From NCBI GenBank assembly GCA_035236585.1, contig CP141126.1, forward strand, positions 13,095,001 to 13,159,000: a stretch of 64,000 bases of DNA. The letters run 5' to 3'. Shown here one piece after another: positions 11,321 to 22,073 of the stretch. The first letter of the stretch is position 1. Every line of letters begins with the position of its first letter. The notes beneath the pieces were generated by a model. That model ran no database searches and was not told the origin of the DNA. It saw nothing but the letters and a program-made list of their open reading frames with translations. A program made the position numbers and the translations under genes. This DNA comes from Warburgia ugandensis. Its lineage: Eukaryota > Streptophyta > Magnoliopsida > Canellales > Canellaceae.

Positions 11321-14300
11321 TACGAGTGACTCTAGGAAGACTGACAAATTACTAGAGAGGTTTCAAAAGATGGTGAAACCATTTTATGGCGATGGTAACA
11401 CGGAGGAGGCCGAGCGATGGTTATTCGAGGCGGAGAGGACATTCGACGTTATGAAGATCTCAGTAGATGATCAAGTTAGAGTAGCCTCCTACCTACTGAA
11501 AGGTGAGGTTAGCTTTTGGTGGCAGACTTTCACACTCACCCGACCAAATCCGACCGAGACGATGACATGGGCAGCCTTTAAACAGGCTTTCGACACTTAG
11601 TATTTTCCACCTCATGCATTGCAGTCCATGAAGAAGGAGTTTGCCACCCTGGAGCAGAGAGATATGACGGTTCAGCAGTACCTGAACCGATTTACACGAC
11701 TGAGGAGATTTGCACCTCACGCACTGGCCTCAGACACGGAGGCAATTGACAGATTTGTGGATGGGTTGACTCCTTGGTTGAGAGATCGCGTGATTTCTTC
11801 TCGACCCACTTCTGTGCGAGATGTTGCTGATATGGCGTCCATGCATGAGAAGAACTCTCTCAGGAATAGAGGGAGTGCGTTCCAGCCCTTTAAGGGCAAG
11901 CGGCCATTTGGTGCTATGCAGACACATGGGGCATCAGGTCATCCACCACAGGCCAAATTTAAGAGAGACACTGAGAGGAAGAGATGTGATAGGTGCAAGG
12001 GTTGGCACCCTGGGCGAGGGTGCAATAGATTCGACTGACCACAGCAGCAGAGGCAGGTCCAACCACAGAGACAGCTCTATACACCTTACCAGAGACAGCC
12101 ATACAGGTGTTTCAACTGTGGAGACGTTGGTCATTTCATTAAGGACTGCCCTAAGGGGCAGAGGCAGACGGAGATGGGAGCAGAGGCAGCTAACGCGCCA
12201 CGTATCCAGGGACGAGTATTTGCCATCTCATCAGGACAGGCACAGGCATCACACCAGGTCGTAGAAGGTACTCTTCTAGTCTCAGATAGACATGCTAAAG
12301 TTCTTTTTGACACAGGGTCTACACACTCTTTTATATCATGTATTTTTGCATCTTGCCTTGATGTATGTGTACACAAACTAGCATTTGGATTAGATATTAT
12401 GACACCTGTAGGAGAGACAGTAGAGACTACAGAATATCTTAGAGATATACCTGTAGAGATATCAGGCGTGAGTATTGACACAGACTTTATCTTACTAGAC
12501 ATGGTAGACTACGATGTTATTCTTGGGATGGATTGGTTAGCCAACTATGGGGCTATGGTAGACTGTCGAAAGAAGCGAGTCACTTTTCTTATACCTGGGC
12601 AACCAGAAATAGTGTTCCAGGGTAGGGAAGATCAGGCAAGTACATGCATCATTTCTGCTATGAAGGCGGCACGATTTTATGCACGAGGGTGTAACGCATT
12701 CCTCGCATATGTGACTGTTGAGGAAAAGGAGCAGCCACAGCTTGACGAGATTGATGTTGTCCGTGATTTTGCTGATGTATTTCCTGAGGAATTACCAGGA
12801 TTGCCGCCAAGTAGGGAGATTGACTTCACCATTGACTTGGTGCCGGGTACATCGCCTATCTCTAAGGCACCATATAGGATGGCTCCGGCAGAGTTGAGAG
12901 AACTTCAGGTACAATTGCAAGAGTTACTGGATAAGGGCTTCATCAGGCCGAGTGGATCACCATGGGGAGCACCAGTCCTTTTCGTGAAGAAAAAGGATGG
13001 ATCACTGAGACTATGCATTGACTATCGGTTGTTGAATGGTGTTACTATAAAGAACCGATACCCTTTGCCATGCATAGATGATTTATTTGATCAGCTCCAA
13101 TCGGCACAAGTGTTCTCCAAGATTGATATGAGGTCAGGGTATCATCAGCTGAGGGTTAGAGAAGAGGATATCTCGAAGACTGCCTTTAGGAGTCGTTATG
13201 GTCATTATGAGTTCCTAGTGATGCTGTTTGGATTGACGAACGCACCTGCAGTGTTCATGGATCTAATGAACCGTGTCTTTCGAGCTTATTTGGATAAGTT
13301 CGTGATTGTATTCGTGGATGACATCTTGATTTATTCGCCTAGTCATGATACACATAGGGAGCATCTCCACACGGTATTGGACACACTTCGTCGACATCAG
13401 TTGTATGCCAAGTTTAGTAAGTGTGATTTTTGGCTAGACCAGGTGCATTTCTTAGGCCACGTCATATCTAAAGATGGAGTGGCGGTGGATTCAACAAAGG
13501 TAGAGGCAGTACTACACTGGGAGAGGCCCAAGACAGTGACTGAGATACGTAGTTTTCTCGGTTTGGCAGGGTATTATCGTCGCTTCATAGAAGGATTCTC
13601 TAAGATCGCGTTACCATTGACCACCCTGACCAGGAAAGACACTCAATTTGTATGGACCGAGGCTTGCGAGGAGAGCTTCCAAGAGCTCAAGAGGAGACTT
13701 ACTACTGCTCCGGTATTGACCTTACCATCTGGTGCAGGCGGTTATGTAGTTTATTGTGATGCCTCTGGCAAGGGATTAGGAGCAGTGTTGATGCAACATG
13801 GGAAGGTAATTGCCTATGCGTCTAGACAACTGAAGACACATGAGGTAAATTACCCAACACATGACCTGGAATTAGCAGCCGTGGTATTTGCGTTGAAGTC
13901 CTATAGACATTATCTTTATGGTGAGAGATTTGAGGTATTCACTGATCATAAGAGCCTCAAGTACTTCTTTACTCAGAGTGAATTGAATATGAGGCAGCGC
14001 AGATGGATGGAGTATCTCAAGGACTTCGACTTCACCATACAGTACCATCCTGGGAAGGCTAATGTCGTTGCAGATGCCCTGAGTAGGAAGGCGGGTGTGA
14101 TGATTGCCAATTTGATGACTCGGTCTAAGTTCTTTGACAGGATCTTAGAGGCACAGGGCAAAGACAAGGAAACACAGGATCTGACAGATAAGACAGATTT
14201 TTCGAGGGGACCAGATGGAGGAGTTAGATTTAAGGGAAGGTTGGTAGTACCAGCAGATGACGAATTGAAGCACGAGTTACTTCAAGAAGCACACCAATCC

Positions 14301-15539
14301 CCTTATACAATTCATCCTGGGGGTACGAAGATGTATCAGGATCTCAAGAGGCATTTCTGGTGGAATGGTATGAAAAAGGAGGTTGGAGAGTGCGTTGCAC
14401 GATGTTTGACCTGTCAGCAGGTCAAGGCTGAGCATCAGCGTCCATCAGGACTACTTCAGACACTGGACCTTCTAGAGTGGAAGTGGGACCATATTACCAT
14501 GGACTTCATTCTGGGTCTTCCGAGGACCATTAGCGGCCACGACATGATATGGGTCGTTGTGGACAGGTTGACCAAATCCGCTCATTTCCTTCCTATTAGA
14601 CAAAATCAGACCGTGGATAGCTTAGTGAAATTATATGTTAAGGAGATCGTCAGTCTACATGGCGTTCCCTTGACAATTATATCGGATCGAGATACGCGAT
14701 TTACCTCAAAATACTAGAAGAGCGTGTAAGAGGCATTAGGGTCGAGACTGAAATTCAGCACAGCATTCCATCCTCAAACAGATGGACAGAGCAAGAGGAC
14801 CATCCAGACTATTGAGGATATGCTACGAGCCTGTGTTATGGATTGGAAGGGTAGCTGGGAAGATCATTTACCTTTGGTGGAATTTGCTTATAATAATAGT
14901 CATCACGCTAGTATTGGCATGGCTCCATATGAGGCACTTTATGGCAGACCTTGTCGGTCACCTTTATGTTGGAGTGATGTAGGAGAAAGACACGTGGTGA
15001 AATCTGAGTTAGTGGAAGAATGTGCAGAGAAAGTCCAACTCATTCGGAAGAGGTTGCGACGGCTCACGGTCGACGAGAAAAGTTATGCAGACAAGAGGCG
15101 AAAAGACTTAGAGTTCTTTGAGGGCGAGCATGTATTCTTGAAAGTTTCTCCTATGAAAGGGGTGTTGAGGTTTGGAAATAAAGGGAAGCTTAGCCCCAGG
15201 TATATTGGACCTTTCGAGATCTTACGCAGAGTTGGAGCTGTGGCATATCAGCTAGCCTTACCACCACAGCTATCAAATGTGCATGACATCTTTCACGTGT
15301 CTATGTTGAGGAAATACGTGCCAGATCCCTCACACGTATTGGAGCAGATTCCAGGAGAGCTACAGTCTGACATGACATTTGAGGAGAGACCAGTGCGCAT
15401 CCTAGATACAAGAGTCAAGAAGTTAAGGAATAAGACCATTGCCTTGGTCAAAGTCCTTTGGCAGCATCATTCACTACAGGAGGCTACCTGGGAGACTGAG
15501 GAGGAGATGCGAAAGATCCATCCAGAGTTATTTACATAG
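11321..15539 (+). pseudogene. Chromovirus Gag-Pol polyprotein, four in-frame stops and a mutated integrase
   Basis: One continuous frame of about 1,400 codons without a frameshift. It is broken by TAG 11598-11600, TGA 12036-12038, TAG 14715-14717 and TAA 14727-14729. In order: retrotransposon gag domain (N-terminus deleted); CCHC knuckle [14 protein letters not shown] (12108-12149); aspartic protease with DTG in [11 protein letters not shown] (about 12309); reverse transcriptase with FVDDILIYS (13311-13337); RNase H with [13 protein letters not shown] (about 13753); integrase HHCC zinc module (about 14320-14430); DDE core with MDF and ISDRD. The D-x35-E glutamate is replaced by lysine at 14793-14795. 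The C-terminus (to 15539) has a chromodomain-like segment ending [15 protein letters not shown]. All stops and the E-to-K change fit C-to-T or G-to-A transitions. Non-functional. Confidence 0.93.
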
Positions 15540-15575
15540 AGGTATGTAGCTAAATTTCGAGGACGAAATTTTTAT

Positions 15576-15588
15576 AAGGAGGGAAGAA
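15576..15588 (+). promoter_or_regulatory. Polypurine tract of the chromovirus
   Basis: AAGGAGGGAAGAA lies directly 5' of the 3' LTR that starts at 15589. It is the expected primer for plus-strand DNA synthesis. Confidence 0.85.
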
Positions 15589-16519
15589 TGTAATATCCTT
15601 AATTTTTAGGATAAAATAGGAAATTATTAAATAAATTAAAATAAAAATTTATGGATGAAATTTTTTTCCTGAAAACATAAGAATTAGAAAGTGCTCGTCG
15701 ATACTAATCCAACGCCACCAAGAACGCGAAAAACAGAGCTCAAACGAGGGAGTTATGAGCCGTCAAAGTTGGAAGGGCAAATTGGTCATTTGATATAGAC
15801 GTGTTAGACAGGGGTCCAAATTGATACTGGCACCCCCATCTTCCACACGTCTCTACCAGTGCTGAAAAATTGCCGGAGAGACGTGGAAAGAGACGTGTGG
15901 GGAAGAGTTTCTCTTCCCCAAGACTCTAAAACCTTATATCTATGCTCCTCTAGGAGCCAAAACGCTCTACTTTGAGCGTTTTCTCTGAGTTTTACGCAAA
16001 ACCCTAGCCCTGCAAAACTTGGATTTTCCGGCGAGTGGAGCCCCGGCAACACGAGCAACCACGGCTAGGTGCAAGGTAAGCCTTAAAACTATGTTTTTTA
16101 ATATTTATTAAATAGAGAAAATAATTAGAAAACCATTTAAAAATTAGGAAAAAAATTAGATTTTTTTAGGAACTTTGTGCACGCTACTGTTGGAGCTTGA
16201 TTTCATAGACCAAAAGTTGTCCGTTTGGAAATCGCACCATCCAACTAGTGCACAAGAGACCCAAGAGCAAACCCTTTAAATTTGGGAGTGATCCAACGGT
16301 GGATTTCTCCAGAAAATCCAAAAACCAGTACCTAGGGATGTTTTTAGGAACTTGGGAAAAACCGTTTAAAAAAACATGGTTTTTGGAGAAATCAATGCAA
16401 AAGGATGATAGAAATGGAAACTAGACAAAATTTGGAACAAAATGGTTCAAAAACCAAGTGATTTGGATACCTGTAGGGTCACCGGTGATGACCGGAAGTC
16501 GGTCGTCTTCTCAGGCGCC

Positions 16520-16685
16520 GGTTTCCGCATCGCCGGTGTAAACCGGGTTGCCCGTGTAACCCAGTGTACACTGGGTGCCGGTGTAACCCGGTGTAAATCG
16601 GGGCCCCCGGTGTAACCCAGTGTACACTGGTCGCCGGTGTAACCCGGTGTAAAGTAGGGCCGCTGGTGTAAACTAGTGCACCCGC
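16520..16685 (+). repeat. Dimeric ~55-bp minisatellite inside the LTR
   Basis: Two ~55-bp units plus partial units, built from 'ggtgtaacccggtgtaa' and the palindrome 'cccagtgtacactggg'. The block is GC-rich inside an otherwise AT-rich LTR. It produces overlapping spurious minus-strand frames. Confidence 0.8.
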
Positions 16686-17959
16686 CAAACACCTTATAAA
16701 TTAATATTTATTAATTTATGAAGTATTTTCACTTAAAATTGATTTTTGGGAGCTAGAGGAGTCCAAATCACGATCCGAAAGATGCGTTGTGACCGTATTG
16801 ACGACGCAGACCTAGTTTTAACTTAAAAACTTATAAATGACCACTTTTTATTTAGAAAAATTTTAAAATAGTGATGTGACATGTACAGGTGCACTTGAAT
16901 ATACCAGTTAAAGGGAGTTATTAGCAAGCTAGTGGTCTCACACTGAGGTAGGTGACGACAACTAATGTTTTGCCTTGATTTTTAAACCATGTTTAAACAT
17001 AGTATCATGTGTGATTGTGTTTTAAAATGCAATTATTATTTACCATGGATTTCATGCGACATTGCGTACAGGATGGTTATTCCAAATTGAAATCTTTTAC
17101 TGAATAAACTTATTTAAAATGCTTTTACAAGCATGATGTTAATTAGTTATGCTTAATTAGAGACTTATTTCTTATTATATATATAGAAAATGCATGGATT
17201 TACATGGAAATGAGAATAGAGGCTTATTAGCTGGTCCTTTTATAGGCTAACCGCAGGATGAGGGGCATGTCTTGGGGATTGCAAGCTATAAGTACTCTTG
17301 AGTTTTAGCATATACATATGATTTCTGTGTTTTATATTTGATGACGGGTGCTCTTGCCCGGTGGGCGTCATGCTAGGAGGGATAGGGCCGGCCACCCACC
17401 TTCCGAGATTATGATGTGATGAGTTTGTGATATGATAGACACCTGCCCATAGATGGCATTCGGTAGGGGTTTGGTAACATGGATAGTCCACACTACCGGT
17501 CTGAGCCTTTTCATGGGGACAGACGCTAAGTCTCCCCTTATGGTGTCGACGGAGAGCGGCGGTGGTTGATACCCATGGAGGGTTGCCACTGCTACATGAT
17601 GGCCCATATTCTTATTATGTGTGCATGTATGATGAGCATGGTTATGGATGATATGCCTGGGTGTGACGACACTCAGAGGTTGACTATGTGTACTCCTGAT
17701 CAGGGATGTTAGTGCGATATGGTGGGACCCATTACCTTAGGGTGCCCTTATTCTTGTTGTATGCTCCATTTTATTGATTCATGTCATGTTTTAACTCTAT
17801 GATTGCATGTTTTAACATATGGAATAAATTGGCATTTATTTGAACATGGCATTATGATATCACTATTTTCATAAGTGTTAGACTTTTTATCAGTGCTATT
17901 CATTATTTCTTTCATTTATTACATTAATTGTCTATGTACCTACACAAGCGATAGCTTAC

Positions 17960-17989
17960 TGAGGCATTGCTTTGTTTTGCAATGCCTTA
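17960..17989 (+). other. LTR hairpin, homologue of the one at 26298-26328
   Basis: GAGGCATTGC pairs with GCAATGCCTT (one G-U) around a TTTGTTTT loop. It follows 'tacacaagcgatagcttac'. In an LTR transcript it would form a stable stem. Function unknown. Confidence 0.75.
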
Positions 17990-18475
17990 GATCTCGAGCG
18001 CGATAACAGGAAAGGAAAAGCGGTTGATAAACCTTGAGAGCTACTGAAGACTAGTTTTCCCTATAGTTTTAGACAGTAATGTGAGTCATTAGAGTGGATT
18101 ATCATTTGAATTTTATTATGGACTGCATACTTTATATTTGGATGTGATTTAGATCTTTGGACATATGTTGGACATTTATATGGGATGTTATGATGGATAG
18201 ACCCTGGGTCATATTATTATTGTCTTTTGGACGTTTATTTGATTTAAAATAAAGGCGCCTATTTATTTGACATTGATTTATATGCGGATTATTTCTTTAT
18301 GTTTAAATTACATGTACGCCATTTTGAAAAAGGAAAACTAACACCCGGAGTTTTTAAGATAGGTTTAGTAAAATGTTAAATAAATATTTTCTCATGGGAT
18401 CCCAAATGCTCTTAATTAAAATGTCATTATGATGAAAAAAAAAAATGTCTTGAAAATCCGGGGTGCTACAAAGGA

Positions 18476-18709
18476 GCTTCAGGTTAATAAACTAAGTTTG
18501 ACTAGCTTAACTCTTATTAATTTAGTTAATTGGAAAGTTGGTGGCAAGTAATCCAATCAGGTGTTTTATTTATTTATTTAAATGGCAGTTGGCCGACCAA
18601 CACCATCCACGGTTGAGATTGGCAGATAAAGGTAGAAAGTGGGCCACTGCCCTACTCCCATGCTATGAGGTGGACTGTATTGCCATGGTGCGCACGTTGG
18701 AACTAGAAG
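18476..18709. other. Intergenic spacer
   Basis: Short unannotated DNA beyond the chromovirus TSD. A 78-codon open frame at 18538-18774 overlaps the neighbouring MITE-like copy and has no recognisable motif, so it is not called a gene. Confidence 0.4.
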
Positions 18710-19093
18710 GGATCCTAGCCAAATATCCTTGTACCTCTTACTGTTTATGGTGCGTTCTAGACAACATATTGTGAGTCACCTTTGAATGATCTGAATTGTT
18801 CATCTCGTTAATTTAAATTTAGTTTTTTAATAAATTAAAAATTATATCATATGGATAATTTTAGCTTCTAAAAAATTGTTCATTGTTTATAAAGTTTCTA
18901 ACCGCTCGTTTTTAAGCACACTTTTTGACATGCTTTTTAGATGCTAAAATCATCAAGTCATATGCTTTTTAATTGAAAAAACATATAAACCTAAATAATG
19001 AGATGAATGGGACCGGTCATTCAAAGGTAGACTCCAGAAATGTGCTCGGTAGACCACACCCATAGTCTAATCAATTTAGCATTTCTCTCTTTT
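18710..19093. mobile_element. MITE-like element, diverged copy
   Basis: The right end reads 'tttagcatttctc', the inverse of the 'gaggaatgctaaa' terminus at 43087. Internal inverted segments match: 'cctttgaatgatctgaa' with 'ttcatctcgtta' on the left, against 'cctttgaatgaccggtccc' with 'attcatctcatta' read inverted from the right. It shares 'gatgctaaa' and 'gctttttaatt' with the 43 kb copy. No coding capacity. The left boundary is approximate. Confidence 0.5.
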
Positions 19094-19525
19094 CATGTGC
19101 TGACCCTTCTACCCACATTTTATGGTGATCCATTTCATTCAATAGTGTTGCCATCACTCAGTAAGGATGGCAAAAAATCCCATCTAATATGTGCTCCTAG
19201 GGTAGACCCCCTCATGTGAAGGGTGGAAAGTGCTCAATAAAGATTTTATTTTATATTAACACCATCCACACCTTAAGGAATGGGGGCTCATTAGGATTAA
19301 AAAGTTAAACTAAATATTGTTATTTACCAGACTAATTAATCAACTGATTTTTTTGCTTTTTATTTTATTTTTTGAGTTTATCGTATTTGAACCTTTATTT
19401 TAAAGGGTACATAGTATCTACCTAGGTTTACTACGTTGATATCTCAATGGAAAGTTTCTAGCCGACCATCTTCAAATGCCTCTCTTATTTGGCATGTATT
19501 TGAGAAATGTACTATAATAAACTAA

Positions 19526-19686
19526 AAAGGTACAGCCTATGCGAGGTTCGGAAAAGGGGCAGACTACAAGAGTTTACAATAAGCAACCTCACCTTATATT
19601 TTTACAAGAGGCTATTTTCATGTCTTGAACCTGTGATTTCAAGGTCATATGACGACAACTTTTACTTTTGCGCCGAGACTCCCTTC
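19526..19686 (-). mobile_element. Au-type SINE, diverged
   Basis: Minus-strand copy with plus-strand landmarks 'gcgaggttcggaaaaggggc', 'acaagaggctattttcatg', 'cttgaacctgtgatttcaag' and 'gacgacaacttttac'. Most of the element is present. The target duplication is unclear, which fits an older insertion. Confidence 0.8.
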
Positions 19687-20009
19687 AAATTAAAAAAAGT
19701 ATATTTTATTTTTGAAAACTATTCACTTACAATAAAGTTAACTTTGGGCGAACACTCATTATATTTATATTTTTAAATTACTTTATAATTGACTGGTTTT
19801 CATAAAAGAAAAAAAATCCAAAACCCATCTTTCCCTTCTTCCCCGGATTACAAGGAAGCCTAAATGGAAGAAAATGTACGGCCCGTTCTCTTGGGCTTTG
19901 GCATGGAATTAAACAGAGATGGAGAAAGCCCAATTTACAGGGAAGAACCAAAAGAAGCAAAAACAGCTACAATTTTGCAGAAGCAGAACAAGTGACAGGG
20001 TGAAATCAC

Positions 20010-20352
20010 CAACCTCACTTTCTGGAACTGGAGAGATCGGAGCGTAAACCTCATCAGAAGCTGCCTCAGACTGAAGAAACCAGTGCAAGATCAGCACATT
20101 TCACCCAAATTGTAAATTCCTGGAAGGGAAACAGAAAAACTCGAAATCAAACAGAAATTCATCAACAAAAAGAGGAAAATAAAGCAAACACACGTGAAGT
20201 TTCACGTCGATTACATGGCAGAGAATGTTAGTAGGAGATCATAAACAAGAGCAAAAAAATCGGCCCCTTCCTTCAAATGCCCTAATGGCAAAACTTCCTT
20301 TCTTAGGAAGAGAGATAAGTAGACCTGTACAAGCATGCCAAAGCTCCAAACC
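20010..20352 (-). pseudogene. Auxin response factor (ARF) N-terminal fragment, decayed
   Basis: Relic of the start of an ARF transcription factor, upstream of its B3 domain. The first piece (20352-20194, minus) reads GLELWHACTGLLISLPKKGS, the hallmark ARF N-terminal motif. It then degenerates into a stop, and after a frameshift resumes as NILCHVIDVKLH. A consensus donor (CAC|GTGTG) follows at 20194. After a 123-nt intron ending CTTCAG, a second piece (20070-20010) reads SEAASDEVYAPISPVPESEV, matching the ARF 'DEVYA' segment, with a donor after it. The order and splice sites are those of a real ARF gene, but the frame is broken and no B3 domain was found to the left. It is probably a truncated gene copy. 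Which ARF clade is uncertain (ARF3/4-like is my guess). Confidence 0.75.
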
Positions 20353-21651
20353 AACAGAAGGGTTTGTCAAGAAATTGTGTAGTAAAGGGTTTCCCAGAGC
20401 CGCATCATGTCATTTAGATTAATTTCCATCTAACCCAATTGAGAAAACACAGTGAATTGATTTGGGTACGCTTGTATTTGCGATTTGACCAACCTTTCAT
20501 GCCTGTATATCCAAGGATGCAGAAGAACAACAAGCTGTAGCCCCAACTAGCAAGCCTTATAATCCATCAAAATCCAACTTGCCTTTCTAGAGCAGGTAAA
20601 AGCATAAAACTAGCCTTTGTCTTGCAGGCTGATTTTAAGCCTTGTTAGGATTCATGGTTTGGCTAAACTCAGCCTATGATGGAGAATGATTCTACTATCA
20701 TCTTATCAAATTCAATAAGTGAGGAGGATGAGGGTCAAAGCCTCTGGATCATATGCAGATCCATCCCAACAAGCCTTTCCTTGTTGAGTGTAGGGTGTTA
20801 TATTTGTATTTCTCTAACCAACCAGGCCCCGAGTCTAAGCCTTATAACTCCTTTTAGATGAGTCCAATGTTTGTTTCATGAACTGCAAGAAAGATTTGCT
20901 GGATTCATTGGAAACATTATAGACTTATCCTGTAACTCACCAATTTTTTATGACCATCTTTTTCTTATTCATAGAGAAATGAACTTCTAGATATAAGCCA
21001 ATCATCATGTTTGGTGTACTTTCCAAGAAATTAATGTATTCGGATCATCTTAACCACATGTTAACTCAAGAAATTATTTGTTAAAAGCATCTAATGTATA
21101 TGCACTTCTATCTCTAGCCCATCTAAAGTACACTTAACATGATGAGCGTCATAGATCTTCAAAACTTATTTCAACGTGCATTAGAAAAAGGTGAATCCGA
21201 CGTTATCGGATTCTAAAAGCATCTAACTCTTATCAGGACTTGTAAAAAGTGTCTCACTGAATAGTAAGAGAGGACTATAGCTCTAAGAAGGCCTAGGTTT
21301 TCGAAGAACCAAAGAGTCCATAATATTGTGCATGACTTAGAATATACTTCAAAATTCTGGTCCACTAGATGACTCTAGCCAGTATTTTCTTGAGTAGTAA
21401 AGTGGACAATAAAAACTTTTACCATCCATTTAACAATTTAAAATAATAAATGAGAATCTTAAGGCATGACCCATCTAAGTCAAAAGCAATATTATGAACA
21501 ATTCAAACTTTTAAAATCTACATTTACCATAAATTATAGCTGTTCATATCATTTGGCAAGGGTCACACGAGGAAAAACAAGTGAGGCACCTCCATGCAAA
21601 GCCAAAAGGGGGCACTTCAAGTAGACTCAACTTATAAGAACTTGTTAGGTG
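20353..21651. other. Intergenic, no gene recognised
   Basis: AT-rich DNA between the ARF fragment and the copia element. Open frames are short and without motifs. Part of it could be decayed ARF 5' sequence, but I cannot support that. Confidence 0.4.
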
Positions 21652-21656
21652 TTCCC

Positions 21657-22073
21657 TGTTACGAAATATGATATGACAAAATGCTAGTGCAGTACATTTT
21701 TTTTTTTAATATTCCATAATAAGCCTTTATATATGCATTTACAAGCAAAAAGTAGATTCCCATTACTAAACCCATTACTACAACTAACAAACCACTACAT
21801 GCATAACTTTTTAAGTGCAACCACTACTACAACTAATAAACCACCACTACCACTACCACTACTACAACTAACAAACCATCACTGCCACTTGCATAACTTC
21901 TCACAACTAACAAACCACTACTACTACATGCATAACTTCTCACAACTTATAAACCACTACTACCACATGCCCACAACTAACAAACCACTACTACCACTTG
22001 CATAACTTCCTGCAACTAACAAACTACCACCACCACATGCATAACTTCCTAAGTGCATAAACCACAACTAACA
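21657..22073 (-). repeat. 3' LTR of the nested-host copia, with tandem units
   Basis: The 417-bp LTR ends in TG and CA. Much of it consists of ~39-bp tandem units ('acaactaacaaaccactac', 'tgcataacttc') in varying copy number compared with the other LTR. Confidence 0.88.

Larger units (their letters stand above)
15589..18470 (+). repeat. 3' LTR of the chromovirus, full length (2,882 bp)
   Basis: Begins TGTAATATCC, ends GGGTGCTACA and is followed by the TSD copy AAGGA. It carries a GTGTAACCC-type minisatellite (about 16520-16685) and a hairpin at 17960-17989 that is shared with the solo LTR at 24668-29813. It has no credible gene. Confidence 0.92.
10843..18475 (+). mobile_element. Ty3/gypsy chromovirus (Tekay/Del-like), internally deleted, with TSD
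   Basis: The LTR retrotransposon runs 10848-18470 and is flanked by the 5-bp duplication AAGGA at 10843-10847 and 18471-18475. LTR ends are TGTAATATCC and GGGTGCTACA. Order: partial 5' LTR, gag, protease, RT, RNase H, integrase, chromodomain-like tail, polypurine tract, full 3' LTR. Protease-RT-RNase H-integrase order defines Ty3/gypsy. The C-terminal chromodomain-like segment and the 2.9 kb LTR suggest the Tekay/Del lineage. The 5' LTR keeps only its first 473 bp, so the rest of that LTR, the primer-binding site and the gag start are gone. The shared LTR segment differs by 6 substitutions and one 1-bp indel, so insertion was recent. Confidence 0.93.

Noticed and set aside
16447..16692. Two overlapping minus-strand frames over the LTR minisatellite
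   Set aside because: They are explained by the tandem GTGTAACCC repeat and lie inside an LTR.
20225..20422. 65-codon plus-strand open frame
   Set aside because: It is antisense to the ARF fragment, whose protein match on the minus strand explains the sequence.
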